A stretch of 26,702 bases of DNA from a virus, in IMG/VR virus record IMGVR_UViG_3300030102_006934, positions 1 through 26,702 of that record. One strand, written 5' to 3'. Shown one piece after another: positions 16,741 to 23,640 of this stretch. Numbering within the stretch: position 1 is the first letter of the stretch; each line of letters opens with the position of its first letter. The notes beneath the pieces were generated by a model, which was given only the letters and a program-made list of their open reading frames with translations, was not told the DNA's origin and did not search any database. Made by a program: the position numbers and the translations under genes.

Positions 16741-17134
16741 AACAATATTATTAGCATCATTTATTTTTCCAGAAAGATTAGATTGGTTTCTGGATTATTT
16801 AGAGAATAGATTTAATATACCTAAAGACAGAGTTTTTGTTTATAAAAACCTAGAAGACGAATCAAAAGTTATAGTTACATTTAAATTCGTAATAAAAGAG
16901 GGTAGAAAATTGAACCTTAAAAATTTATTTCCAAACGCAATACCTATACATAAGAAAGGAAATTGCATATACACAATAAATGCACTTAATAAATTAATTG
17001 AATTACAAAGTGAAGGTGATTTAGGTAATATAGATTATAAATCAGTAAAAATTAACTGGGACGATTATCAAGGTAAGCTATTACTATACAGTAATAACAA
17101 CCTTAATATATCGCCTATGAAGCGGATTTTTTAG
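16733..17134 (+). CDS. Uncharacterised protein, 133 aa, coupled to the preceding gene
   Basis: The start codon lies inside the last codons of the preceding gene, an 8-base overlap like that at 9783, which points to termination-reinitiation. The protein begins with a beta strand and helix (TILLASFIFPERLDWFLDYL) and a second helix-strand (NIPKDRVFVYKNLED), followed by a strand VIVTFKFVIK and a positively charged stretch, suggesting a small alpha/beta fold. The C-terminus is Asn-rich and ends in a hydrophobic/basic peptide (SPMKRIF). No catalytic motif was recognised. Its stop (TAG) is followed by a T-rich stretch with at most a weak hairpin. Confidence 0.75.
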   Translation: MDKTILLASFIFPERLDWFLDYLENRFNIPKDRVFVYKNLEDESKVIVTFKFVIKEGRKLNLKNLFPNAIPIHKKGNCIYTINALNKLIELQSEGDLGNIDYKSVKINWDDYQGKLLLYSNNNLNISPMKRIF

Positions 17135-17142
17135 TATTTCTA

Positions 17143-17152
17143 TATATTTATT
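17143..17152 (+). promoter_or_regulatory. Candidate phage promoter motif, TATATTTATT type
   Basis: TATATTTATT lies 29 bases before the ATG at 17182 in the short intergenic space 17135-17181. It shares the TATATTTAT core with the motifs before 557, 5007 and 22189. Confidence 0.35.
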
Positions 17153-17181
17153 AATATAACTTATTTACAAACGTAATAGAT

Positions 17182-17367
17182 ATGGAAGACAAGAATTTAA
17201 AAAAAGGTTTAAATGACTTTTTAACAGATGAAGATACAGAAAAGTTAAGCGAAGAACATGAGTTAGATTGTAGCTCTGGAACATGTGTTGTTAAAAATGA
17301 TAAAAGCATTGTAGAAAGAATCAATAAAAAAATAATTACAGAAGATGGTAGACAACTTCTTTTCTAG
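17182..17367 (+). CDS. Small conserved-looking protein, 61 aa, with C-x4-C motif
   Basis: A short acidic N-terminal half (DFLTDEDTEKLSEEHELD) is followed by CSSGTC (Cys30, Cys35) and a basic helix with ERINKKIITEDGRQLLF at the C-terminus. The last segment looks like a conserved peptide (K-K-I-I-T-E-D-G-R-Q-L-L) that I associate with short proteins of marine phages, though I cannot verify this here. Two cysteines alone cannot make a zinc finger, so a dimeric metal site or a redox pair is possible. It has its own upstream TATATTTATT motif, ends in TAG, and the next ATG is 18 bases on. Function unknown. Confidence 0.7.
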   Translation: MEDKNLKKGLNDFLTDEDTEKLSEEHELDCSSGTCVVKNDKSIVERINKKIITEDGRQLLF

Positions 17368-17385
17368 TAAAAAAAGTTTTTTAAT

Positions 17386-18084
17386 ATGAAAAATAAAATA
17401 AAAAAAGAATTACTTAACGAGGAAATAAAAAAGTTTAAGTTAATGTCCGAGTATGCGTTTTATGAAGATAGAGACGAAAAAGAAGAATTAATACTAGGGA
17501 TGAATGAGGAAGATGAGGACACATCTGAAGAAGCCCCTGAAGAAGAATCAGAAGAATTAGGACTTGGTGACGAAGATGGAACATCTGAGGAAGCCCCTGA
17601 AGAAGAACCTGAAGAATTAGGATTTGGTGACGAAGAAGTTCCAGAAGAAGAATCAAATGAAGACGAGGTTGAACTAGATGTCACTGAATTAGTTAAAGGT
17701 TCTGAAGAAGCAAAAGCTTCAGCCGATTCAGCAAATGAAAAAATAGACCAATTAATGAACATGGTTGGTAATCTTGAAGGACAATTAAAATCTATGGAAG
17801 AAATTTCAGATAAAATTGAATCACTAGAAGGTGAATTAGAAAAAAGAGCCCCAACTCCAGAAGAAAAAATAGAAATGCGCTCTCTTGATTCTTATCCATA
17901 TAATTTAAAGCTAACTGATTTTTGGGGTGACCAAGAGGGTAAGTATGATGTTTTAAACAAAGATGAAGAAGGAAACAAAGAAAAAGAATATGTTTTAACT
18001 AAAGATGATGTTGATTATGATTATAATGATATTCATGTTAAAACATCACTAGATGACAACGATTACGTTGAAGACGAAATATAA
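17386..18084 (+). CDS. Acidic coiled-coil protein with 20-residue duplication, possible scaffold/core protein
   Basis: The 232-aa protein begins with a basic amphipathic helix (KKELLNEEIKKFKLMSEYAF). It then becomes extremely acidic: residues 46-65 and 66-85 are a near-perfect tandem repeat (TSEEAPEEE.EELG.GDE). A predicted coiled coil covers about 105-160, with heptad-like Leu/Met/Ile spacing. The C-terminus (165-232) is acidic with Tyr/Asp pairs. There is no enzyme motif, signal peptide or cysteine. The composition resembles prohead core or scaffolding proteins of T4-like phages, and the N-terminal helix could be a targeting peptide as in T4 core proteins; both are inference. The gene is followed by a strong terminator that separates it from the replication cassette. 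Confidence 0.75.
   Translation: MKNKIKKELLNEEIKKFKLMSEYAFYEDRDEKEELILGMNEEDEDTSEEAPEEESEELGLGDEDGTSEEAPEEEPEELGFGDEEVPEEESNEDEVELDVTELVKGSEEAKASADSANEKIDQLMNMVGNLEGQLKSMEEISDKIESLEGELEKRAPTPEEKIEMRSLDSYPYNLKLTDFWGDQEGKYDVLNKDEEGNKEKEYVLTKDDVDYDYNDIHVKTSLDDNDYVEDEI
17521..17640 (+). repeat. 60-bp tandem duplication in acidic protein gene
   Basis: 17521-17580 and 17581-17640 match at most positions and both start with ACATCTGA.GAAGCCCCTGA. The unit is 60 bases, 20 codons, so the reading frame is kept. Differences are few and partly change the protein (ES/EP, LG/FG), suggesting a fairly recent duplication. Confidence 0.9.
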
Positions 18085-18108
18085 AATTAAAAAAAAAATA
18101 TAAAAAAT

Positions 18109-18140
18109 ATGAGAACACATAAAATGTTCTCATTTTTTTT
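18109..18140 (+). terminator. Rho-independent terminator before the replication cassette
   Basis: ATGAGAACA (18109-18117) and TGTTCTCAT (18125-18133) form a perfect 9-bp stem with a 7-base loop, followed by eight T residues to 18140. It lies 25 bases after the stop of the acidic protein gene and just before the promoter of the ssDNA-binding protein gene, so it insulates the two transcription units. Confidence 0.92.
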
Positions 18141-18149
18141 ACCTAAAAG

Positions 18150-18180
18150 TTGCATAACTAAATAGTGTGTATTATATTTG
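18150..18180 (+). promoter_or_regulatory. Bacteroidota-type promoter of the ssDNA-binding protein gene
   Basis: TTG (18150-18152, within AGTTGC) is followed after 20 bases by TATATTTG (18173-18180). The -7 part fits TAnnTTTG exactly. The -33 word and the spacing are identical to those of the promoter at 4732-4762. Transcription would begin near 18185, leaving a leader of about 213 bases. Confidence 0.7.
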
Positions 18181-18184
18181 CTAA

Positions 18185-18397
18185 CGAATTTAAAAAAATC
18201 TTAAAGTACTTTACTTTTTATAAAGTTTTAGTATATTTAAGATAACAAAAATGTGCATAATAATGCAAAATATTATTAACTAAGAATATTACTATTAAAA
18301 TTATTACAAATACAAATATTACGACTTATAAATATTACGCCTTATTACGACAGACTATTAAATAACACAATTAAAAACAAAACAAAAAACAATTATT
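18185..18397 (+). promoter_or_regulatory. Long structured leader, possible autogenous control region of gene 32
   Basis: This gene-free stretch precedes the ssDNA-binding protein gene. Near its 5' end is an imperfect 46-base hairpin (18198-18243). It is built from ATCTTAAA/TTTAAGAT, then GTACT/AGTAT (one G-U pair, one bulged A) and an inner ACTTT/AAAGT with a 4-base loop. Downstream come five repeats of the word (A/C)(A/T)TATTAC at 18285, 18300, 18315, 18331 and 18341, then an unstructured A/C-rich tail to the ATG. T4 gene 32 is controlled by a 5' pseudoknot followed by A/U-rich repeats to which gp32 binds. The layout here is similar, so autogenous translational control is a reasonable inference. 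Confidence 0.5.
18285..18348 (+). repeat. Five ATATTAC-type repeats in the gene 32 leader
   Basis: AATATTAC at 18285, ATTATTAC at 18300, AATATTAC at 18315 and 18331, and CTTATTAC at 18341. Start-to-start distances are 15, 15, 16 and 10 bases. Three of the last copies are followed by G, giving TATTACG. Confidence 0.8.
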
Positions 18398-19336
18398 ATG
18401 AGCAACGTTTTTGAAGCAATGATGAAGCAGTACGAAAATTCCCACAATGGAAGAACATCCACAACTGCAAAAAAGTATGATTTAAAGAATTATTTCAGTA
18501 CTTACTTACCAAAGGGTGTAAATCAAGAAACAAAAAGAATTAGAATTCTACCTCCAGCTGAAGGCGAAACAACACCCTTCACTGTTTTTTGGGGACATAA
18601 AGCCCAAGTGGAAGGTGAATGGAAAACATTTCCATGTCTTAAATTAGAAGACGATGAGGCATGCCCATTCTGTGAAGCTAGACAAGCTTTATTATCAACG
18701 GGTAAAGAGAGCGATAAGGAATTAGCTAAAAAATATTCTCCAAGAATGATGTATGTGGTTAAGATTATCGATAGAGATAATGAATCTGACGGTGTAAAAT
18801 TCTGGAGATTCAACCACGATTACAGAAAAACTGGAACTATGGATAAAATTATGGGGGCAATAAAAGCAGTTCAGCATGACATTACAGACACTGAAACTGG
18901 CAGAGATTTATTAATTAACATCGCAAGAGACCAAAACAATAGACCAGTTGTACAATCAATTACATATCCAATTGAATCAACACCTTTGAGTTCAGATGAG
19001 AATACTGTAAAAGAATGGGTTTCTGACACAAGAACCTGGAGAGATGTTTACAGTACTAGAAAGTATGATTATTTAGCAATTGTAGTTGGTGGTGAAACTC
19101 CAGTATGGGACAAACAGAAAGAAAAGTATGTTTCTAAGGAAAGTAGAGAATCAGAAGCTAATCAAAATGAAATTGATAGTCTAGACTCTGAATTAAGAAT
19201 GGGTTCCGAAACCAATGATAATGCTAATCATACTTTAGATTCAGTTAAAAATGAAAATGCATCAGTTGAAACTAAAGTTGTTGAAACTACATCAGCAAAT
19301 AGTTACGATGATGAAGATGATGATTTACCATTTTAA
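18398..19336 (+). CDS. 32: Single-stranded DNA-binding protein, T4 gp32-like
   Basis: The 312-aa protein coats ssDNA during replication and recombination. The zinc site of gp32 is present: His67 (FWGHKAQ), Cys80, Cys89 and Cys92 (ACPFCEA), with spacing nearly the same as T4 His64/Cys77/Cys87/Cys90. The N-terminal basic region (about 20-50, with KRIRILPP) corresponds to the start of the core domain; T4 gp32's cooperative binding segment would lie before it. The OB-fold core runs to about residue 235. A low-complexity Asn/Ser/Glu linker follows, ending in the acidic tip DDEDDDLPF, the partner-docking tail shared by gp32 and bacterial SSBs. The length is close to T4's 301 aa. It is the first gene of the replication cassette, has its own promoter and long leader, and ends in its own terminator. 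Confidence 0.93.
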   Translation: MSNVFEAMMKQYENSHNGRTSTTAKKYDLKNYFSTYLPKGVNQETKRIRILPPAEGETTPFTVFWGHKAQVEGEWKTFPCLKLEDDEACPFCEARQALLSTGKESDKELAKKYSPRMMYVVKIIDRDNESDGVKFWRFNHDYRKTGTMDKIMGAIKAVQHDITDTETGRDLLINIARDQNNRPVVQSITYPIESTPLSSDENTVKEWVSDTRTWRDVYSTRKYDYLAIVVGGETPVWDKQKEKYVSKESRESEANQNEIDSLDSELRMGSETNDNANHTLDSVKNENASVETKVVETTSANSYDDEDDDLPF

Positions 19337-19356
19337 TGGTTATTAAAATAATAAAT

Positions 19357-19382
19357 GGGTGGTTTTTAGCCACCCTTTTTTT
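19357..19382 (+). terminator. Rho-independent terminator after gene 32
   Basis: GGGTGG (19357-19362) pairs with CCACCC (19370-19375) around a 7-base loop, and is followed by seven T residues. The six-pair GC-rich stem stands out in this AT-rich region. It probably lets gene 32 be expressed at higher level than the downstream replication genes. Confidence 0.9.
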
Positions 19383-19399
19383 ACTAAAAATTAATTAAT

Positions 19400-20506
19400 A
19401 TGAATATGGCTAAAAAAGCACCTAAAAAAACTATTGGAAAAAAGAACTTTGATTTATCAAGTTTTAAAAAAAGTAACGGTATGGATATTACCGTAAAAGA
19501 AAAAGATTTAACGTGGATACCCATGTCAGATTCTTTTCATGAAGCATTAAAGATACCAGGATTAGCCAGAGGTTATTTTACATCATTCAGAGGTTATTCA
19601 AATACAGGAAAGTCTACAGCTATATATGAAGCAGTTGCTGGGGCTCAAAAAATTGGTGACTTACCAGTTATTATAGAGACTGAAGGCAATTGGTCTTGGG
19701 AACACGCCAAAAATATTGGTGTTAAGTTTGAAGAGATTATAGATGAAGACACTGGTGAAATTATTGATTACGAGGGTGATTTTATCTTTATGAATGGTGA
19801 TGATTTACTACAAAGATATAAATTTATAGACTATTCTAACGGTAAAGAGGGTACCAAACAATTAAGAGGTGAACCAGTTATTGAAGACGTTGCTAGAATA
19901 ATTAGTGACTTATTAGATGCACAGGATGAAGGTGATTTACCAAGAAACCTATGTTTTTTATGGGATTCAGTTGGTTCTATTAATGGGTTTAAATCAGTAA
20001 TGTCCAAGTCTAATAATAATCAATGGAACGCTGGCTCAATGGAGACAGCATTCAAGTCATTAACAAATCATAGAATACCAGCATCTAGAAAAATGGGTAA
20101 ACCATATACAAATACATTTGCTGTTGTACAAAAGATTTGGTTAGATAATGAGAACAAGGTTATTAAACACAAGGGTGGTGAAGCATTCTTCTACTCACCT
20201 AGAGTAATTGTTCATTTTGGTGGAATACTTTCACACTCTACAGTTAAATTGAAAGCAACATCTGCTGGAGAAACTTACCAGTTCGGCATTGAGACCAAAG
20301 TTAGATGTGAGAAAAATCAAGTTAATGGTATAGAGGAACATGGTAAATTAGCATCTACACCACATGGTTATTGGAATCCAGGAAAAATTGACCAGTACAA
20401 AAAAGAACATAAAGATTATATATTGAAAAGATTGAATACAACTCTTGACGATTTCGTAATCGAAAAAGAAGAACAAGGCTTCGGGATGGATGACCTTGGA
20501 GAGTAA
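19400..20506 (+). CDS. uvsX: UvsX-like RecA-family recombinase
   Basis: The 368-aa protein would form filaments on ssDNA and drive strand exchange in recombination-dependent replication, working with the gp32-like protein. Walker A is GYSNTGKST (65-73). The catalytic Glu is in IIETEGN (Glu94 or Glu96). Walker B ends in NLCFLWDS (Asp189). A basic, partly disordered N-terminus (residues 4-15, KKAPKKTIGKK) precedes the core. The C-terminus is acidic (GFGMDDLGE), a likely contact surface for partner proteins. An in-frame ATG at 19406 is an alternative start (MAKK...). The sequence TSFRGYSNTGKST resembles the extended Walker A neighbourhood of phage UvsX more than bacterial RecA. It follows the gene 32 terminator by 17 bases, so transcription comes by read-through or an unseen promoter. 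Confidence 0.88.
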   Translation: MNMAKKAPKKTIGKKNFDLSSFKKSNGMDITVKEKDLTWIPMSDSFHEALKIPGLARGYFTSFRGYSNTGKSTAIYEAVAGAQKIGDLPVIIETEGNWSWEHAKNIGVKFEEIIDEDTGEIIDYEGDFIFMNGDDLLQRYKFIDYSNGKEGTKQLRGEPVIEDVARIISDLLDAQDEGDLPRNLCFLWDSVGSINGFKSVMSKSNNNQWNAGSMETAFKSLTNHRIPASRKMGKPYTNTFAVVQKIWLDNENKVIKHKGGEAFFYSPRVIVHFGGILSHSTVKLKATSAGETYQFGIETKVRCEKNQVNGIEEHGKLASTPHGYWNPGKIDQYKKEHKDYILKRLNTTLDDFVIEKEEQGFGMDDLGE

Positions 20507-20535
20507 ACTATTTATTAACATTCTAATTAACATGA

Positions 20536-21594
20536 ATGAAAAGAAGACCACCTAAGCATGAAAGGGTAGTACAGAGTAAAAATGTTTTATTGGTAGATGG
20601 TAATGCCCTTTATAAAAGGGGCTTTATGGGTGCCAAAAACGAATACAATAGACATGGCCAACACATTGGCGGTATATATCAATTCATTACAGTATTAAGA
20701 AAATTAATTGACGAAAATCTTTATCATAAGGTTTTCGTTTTTTGGGATGGCGAGTTCTCTGGTAAATTAAGATGGGAAATATATAAAGATTATAAAAGTG
20801 GTAGAGGTAAAGACTATGTAAATGGTACTAAGCCAGAAGATTTAGAAGAGGTAGCTCAGAGAGGTACGGTATTTAATTACTTAGAGGAATTATATATTCG
20901 ACAATTAGTTGATGAAAAAGTTGAAGCGGACGATTTTATTGCTTATATTTGTAATACAAAAAAACAAAACGAAAAAATAACCATAGCTACAAGTGATAGA
21001 GATTTGTGTCAGCTAGTTAATGATGAAGTTAGAATGTATTTACTAGATTTAAAAAAATATATCACAACAGATAACTTCAAAAATTACTTTAAATATCACT
21101 ATGAAAATGTTGCTTTAGTTAAGATACTTACGGGAGATGTAAGTGATAGCATAAAAGGTGTTAAACGTTTGGGTGAAGAAACACTAATCAAATTATTTCC
21201 AGAAATAACTTATAAGAAAGTTAAACTAAATGATATAATTGAAAAAGCCAAAAAATTACAAGAAAGTAGGTTAGCTGAAAATAAAAAACCTTTAGCTGTG
21301 TTAACTAATATAATCAACGGAATAACCGATGGTATTCAGGGTGACAAACTATATAATATAAATGAAAAATTAGTTGACCTGAAAACCCCACTTTTAACTG
21401 ATAGTGCTATTAATAATGTTAAAGAATTGATAGACACCCCACTAAGTGATGATAGAAGTATAAAGAATGTCTATAGGATGCTAAAAAATGATGGTATTGA
21501 TTCCATTTTAGGTGAAAATAGATATGAAAATTACCTTTTACCTTTTAAAAAATTGATAGAAAGGGAAAAGAAGAATAATGAAATTTTAAGTTAA
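20536..21594 (+). CDS. rnh: 5'-3' nuclease, T4 RNase H/FEN family
   Basis: The 352-aa enzyme should remove RNA primers and flaps from lagging-strand fragments. The family's metal-binding acids are all visible in order: VDGNAL (Asp21), FWDGEF (Asp71) followed by KLRWEIYKDYKSGR, VEADDF (Glu130, Asp132, Asp133), TSDRDLCQL (Asp154, Asp156), and LTGDVSDSIKGVKRLGEET (Asp201, Asp204), which is the helix-hairpin-helix region. It is slightly longer than T4 RNase H (305 aa), with extra residues in the C-terminal helical part. The ATG at 20536 is preferred over the ATG at 20532, whose frame stops after seven codons. There is no polymerase domain, so it is a stand-alone nuclease and not the N-terminus of a Pol I. 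Confidence 0.9.
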   Translation: MKRRPPKHERVVQSKNVLLVDGNALYKRGFMGAKNEYNRHGQHIGGIYQFITVLRKLIDENLYHKVFVFWDGEFSGKLRWEIYKDYKSGRGKDYVNGTKPEDLEEVAQRGTVFNYLEELYIRQLVDEKVEADDFIAYICNTKKQNEKITIATSDRDLCQLVNDEVRMYLLDLKKYITTDNFKNYFKYHYENVALVKILTGDVSDSIKGVKRLGEETLIKLFPEITYKKVKLNDIIEKAKKLQESRLAENKKPLAVLTNIINGITDGIQGDKLYNINEKLVDLKTPLLTDSAINNVKELIDTPLSDDRSIKNVYRMLKNDGIDSILGENRYENYLLPFKKLIEREKKNNEILS

Positions 21595-21604
21595 ATTAAT
21601 ATTT

Positions 21605-22162
21605 ATGAAAAATCAAAAAAATAAAAGACGAAACTTTTGGGAAGACTTTAGATTCGAGTTTGTCCTATACATTAATAATGGTAGGAGAGAGGAAAGTGAC
21701 CACATAATATGCCAAAGGTTATTTGATGTTAAAAACTACAATGAAGAAGTTCTACATTCAATGGAATTAAAGGAAGTTATGGATGAAATAGCTGGTGTTA
21801 ATAACGGTATGTTTGGTGAAATGGGTATCATACCTAAATTCTTCAAAGAACAATCTAAAGAGGTTTGTTGGAAGCTATACAGACCATATCTAATTAATAA
21901 AACTGATGGTAATAGAAACTTATTTGAGAATGAAGACTTATTTACTTTTGAAATTAAGGTTGACAAAAAGACAATAGCTAAATCAGTCTTTTCTGGAAAT
22001 TGGTTTCAAACAGATGTTAGGTATGCTGTCAATATTAGAAAAATAATACCTAAAATTATTGAAGAAATTCAAAATACTTTTTCTAAAAAAGCTTATACGA
22101 CAACGTATGAGGGGTATGACTTAAAAAAGGTAATTGAAGACGTAGACTTTAAAGTTGATTAA
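21605..22162 (+). CDS. Uncharacterised protein of the replication cassette, 185 aa
   Basis: This gene lies between the 5' nuclease and the helicase, 10 bases after the former and 26 before the latter. The N-terminus is very basic (KNQKNKRRNFWEDFRFEF). The middle is mixed: GRREESDHIICQRLFDVK, a helix HSMELKEVMDEI, then NNGMFGEMGIIPKFFKEQSK. Residues 120-155 form beta strands (LFTFEIKVDKKTIAKSVFSG) and the C-terminus is helical. No known motif is apparent. It is smaller than T4 gp59 (217 aa), the helicase loader, and I see no convincing similarity. A role with the helicase or nuclease is suggested only by position. Confidence 0.8.
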   Translation: MKNQKNKRRNFWEDFRFEFVLYINNGRREESDHIICQRLFDVKNYNEEVLHSMELKEVMDEIAGVNNGMFGEMGIIPKFFKEQSKEVCWKLYRPYLINKTDGNRNLFENEDLFTFEIKVDKKTIAKSVFSGNWFQTDVRYAVNIRKIIPKIIEEIQNTFSKKAYTTTYEGYDLKKVIEDVDFKVD

Positions 22163-22188
22163 TATATTTATTAAATACAAGTTTTAAA
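22163..22188 (+). promoter_or_regulatory. Candidate phage promoter motif before the helicase gene
   Basis: TATATTTATT (22163-22172) lies 16 bases before the ATG at 22189 and shares the TATATTTAT core with the motifs before 557, 5007 and 17182. The distance to the start codon equals that at 557. Confidence 0.35.
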
Positions 22189-23625
22189 ATGAGCAAAATA
22201 AACAAAGACAATCTAGGTTATTTAGGTAAAGATTTTCAGTATAGATTAATACAACAAATAATAGTTGACCCAAAATTTGGAGAATCTATTATTGATATAC
22301 TTAAACCAAATTATTTCGATGACAGCTTCCTAAGAGCATTATCTAGTGAGATAGTAAATAACTATGATGAGTATGGCACAATTCCAGATATTAACAACTT
22401 AGAGTCCATAATATTATCAACAGCCAATGACGATATAGATAAGAAAATGTATGAAGACCATTTAGATATGGTTAAAAATGCTAATTTAAACAATGGTTTA
22501 AGAACACAGGATACAGCGATGAAATTCTGCAAACAACAAGAGTTAAAAAAATCTGTTGTTGAAATACAAAAAATAATCGATAAAGGTGATTTAGAAGATT
22601 ATATAAAGTGTGAAGAAATATTAAAAAAAGCGCTAGAAGTAGGTGAAAACAAGGATAGTGGTATTGATGTTTTTGAAGATATAGAATCTGTATTAGAAGA
22701 TGATTTTAGAGACCCCATAGCTACTGGTATTAATGGGTTAGACAGTTATATGGATGGTGGTTTATCTAAGACTGAGTTGGGCGTTATTTTAGCACCATTT
22801 GGGGTGGGTAAAACAACAATGATGACTAAACTGGGTAACCATGCTAAGAATATTGGTAAAAATGTAGTACAAATATTTTTTGAAGACAACCCAAAAGTTA
22901 TACAAAAGAAACATTTAGCTTGCTGGGTTAACCTTGAAGAAGACGTTGATTTAACTCTTAATGAATTAAATGAAAACACTGAAGAGGTTTTTAGAATTAA
23001 AGATAAGAGATATGGACAACCAGGGAAGATACAACTTAAAAAGTTTCCTAGTGACGGAACTACGATACCTCACATTAAACAATACATTAAAAAGTTAATA
23101 TCTCAAGGGTTCATACCAGATGTTGTACTTTTAGATTATATTGATTGTGTTCAATCCACAAAACAATATAAAGAAAGTTGGGATGCCGAGGGCAATGTCA
23201 TGAGGCAATTTGAAACAATGTTATCAGAAATGAATTTAGCTGGATGGACAGCTGTACAGGGTAATAGAAGCTCAATAGGTGCCGATAAAGTAGATTCAAC
23301 AATGATAGGGGGCTCTATAAAAAAAGGTCAAATAGGACATTTTATTGTCTCAATAGCTAAAACACTAGAACAAAAAGAAAGTGGACATGCTACCATGGCA
23401 ATACTAAAATCAAGATTTGGTAAAGATGGTATTATTTTCGAAGATATAGTATTCGATAATGGTAGAATAAAAATTGATATGACCGAAGGTGGTGAGCAAG
23501 GAAAAACATTCTTACAAACCGATGAAATGAATAAAAAAAGAGAGGTTGAAAGAGCTAATTCACTTAGGATTGCTATGTTAAATAGAACTGTAGGTGAAGT
23601 AGAAAATAATAATAATAATAATTAA
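22189..23625 (+). CDS. 41: Replicative DNA helicase, gp41/DnaB family
   Basis: The 478-aa helicase would unwind DNA 5' to 3' at the fork as a hexamer. An N-terminal helical domain (about 1-150; DnaB-N-like) is joined by a linker to the RecA-like motor, entered by the ATGINGLDSYMDGGLSKTEL segment (178-197). Walker A is APFGVGKTT (202-210). The catalytic Glu is in IFFEDN (Glu232). Walker B is VVLLDYID (312-319, Asp316). The sensor is in AVQGNRSS (Gln357), and the arginine finger is probably in LKSRFGKDG (Arg409). The C-terminus ends in an Asn run (five Asn) after a charged helix. The length matches T4 gp41 (475 aa). No zinc-binding primase domain is fused to it, so a separate primase must lie elsewhere in the genome. 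Confidence 0.93.
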   Translation: MSKINKDNLGYLGKDFQYRLIQQIIVDPKFGESIIDILKPNYFDDSFLRALSSEIVNNYDEYGTIPDINNLESIILSTANDDIDKKMYEDHLDMVKNANLNNGLRTQDTAMKFCKQQELKKSVVEIQKIIDKGDLEDYIKCEEILKKALEVGENKDSGIDVFEDIESVLEDDFRDPIATGINGLDSYMDGGLSKTELGVILAPFGVGKTTMMTKLGNHAKNIGKNVVQIFFEDNPKVIQKKHLACWVNLEEDVDLTLNELNENTEEVFRIKDKRYGQPGKIQLKKFPSDGTTIPHIKQYIKKLISQGFIPDVVLLDYIDCVQSTKQYKESWDAEGNVMRQFETMLSEMNLAGWTAVQGNRSSIGADKVDSTMIGGSIKKGQIGHFIVSIAKTLEQKESGHATMAILKSRFGKDGIIFEDIVFDNGRIKIDMTEGGEQGKTFLQTDEMNKKREVERANSLRIAMLNRTVGEVENNNNNN

Positions 23626-23640
23626 ATAATTATACGTAAT

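Noticed and set aside
17105-17135. Possible terminator after the 133-aa protein gene
   Set aside because: Only a 3-4-bp CGC/GCG stem with a bulge before the T run; too weak to call.
20532-20555. ATG at 20532 as start of the 5' nuclease gene
   Set aside because: That frame stops after seven codons; the ATG at 20536 opens the long frame with the family motifs.
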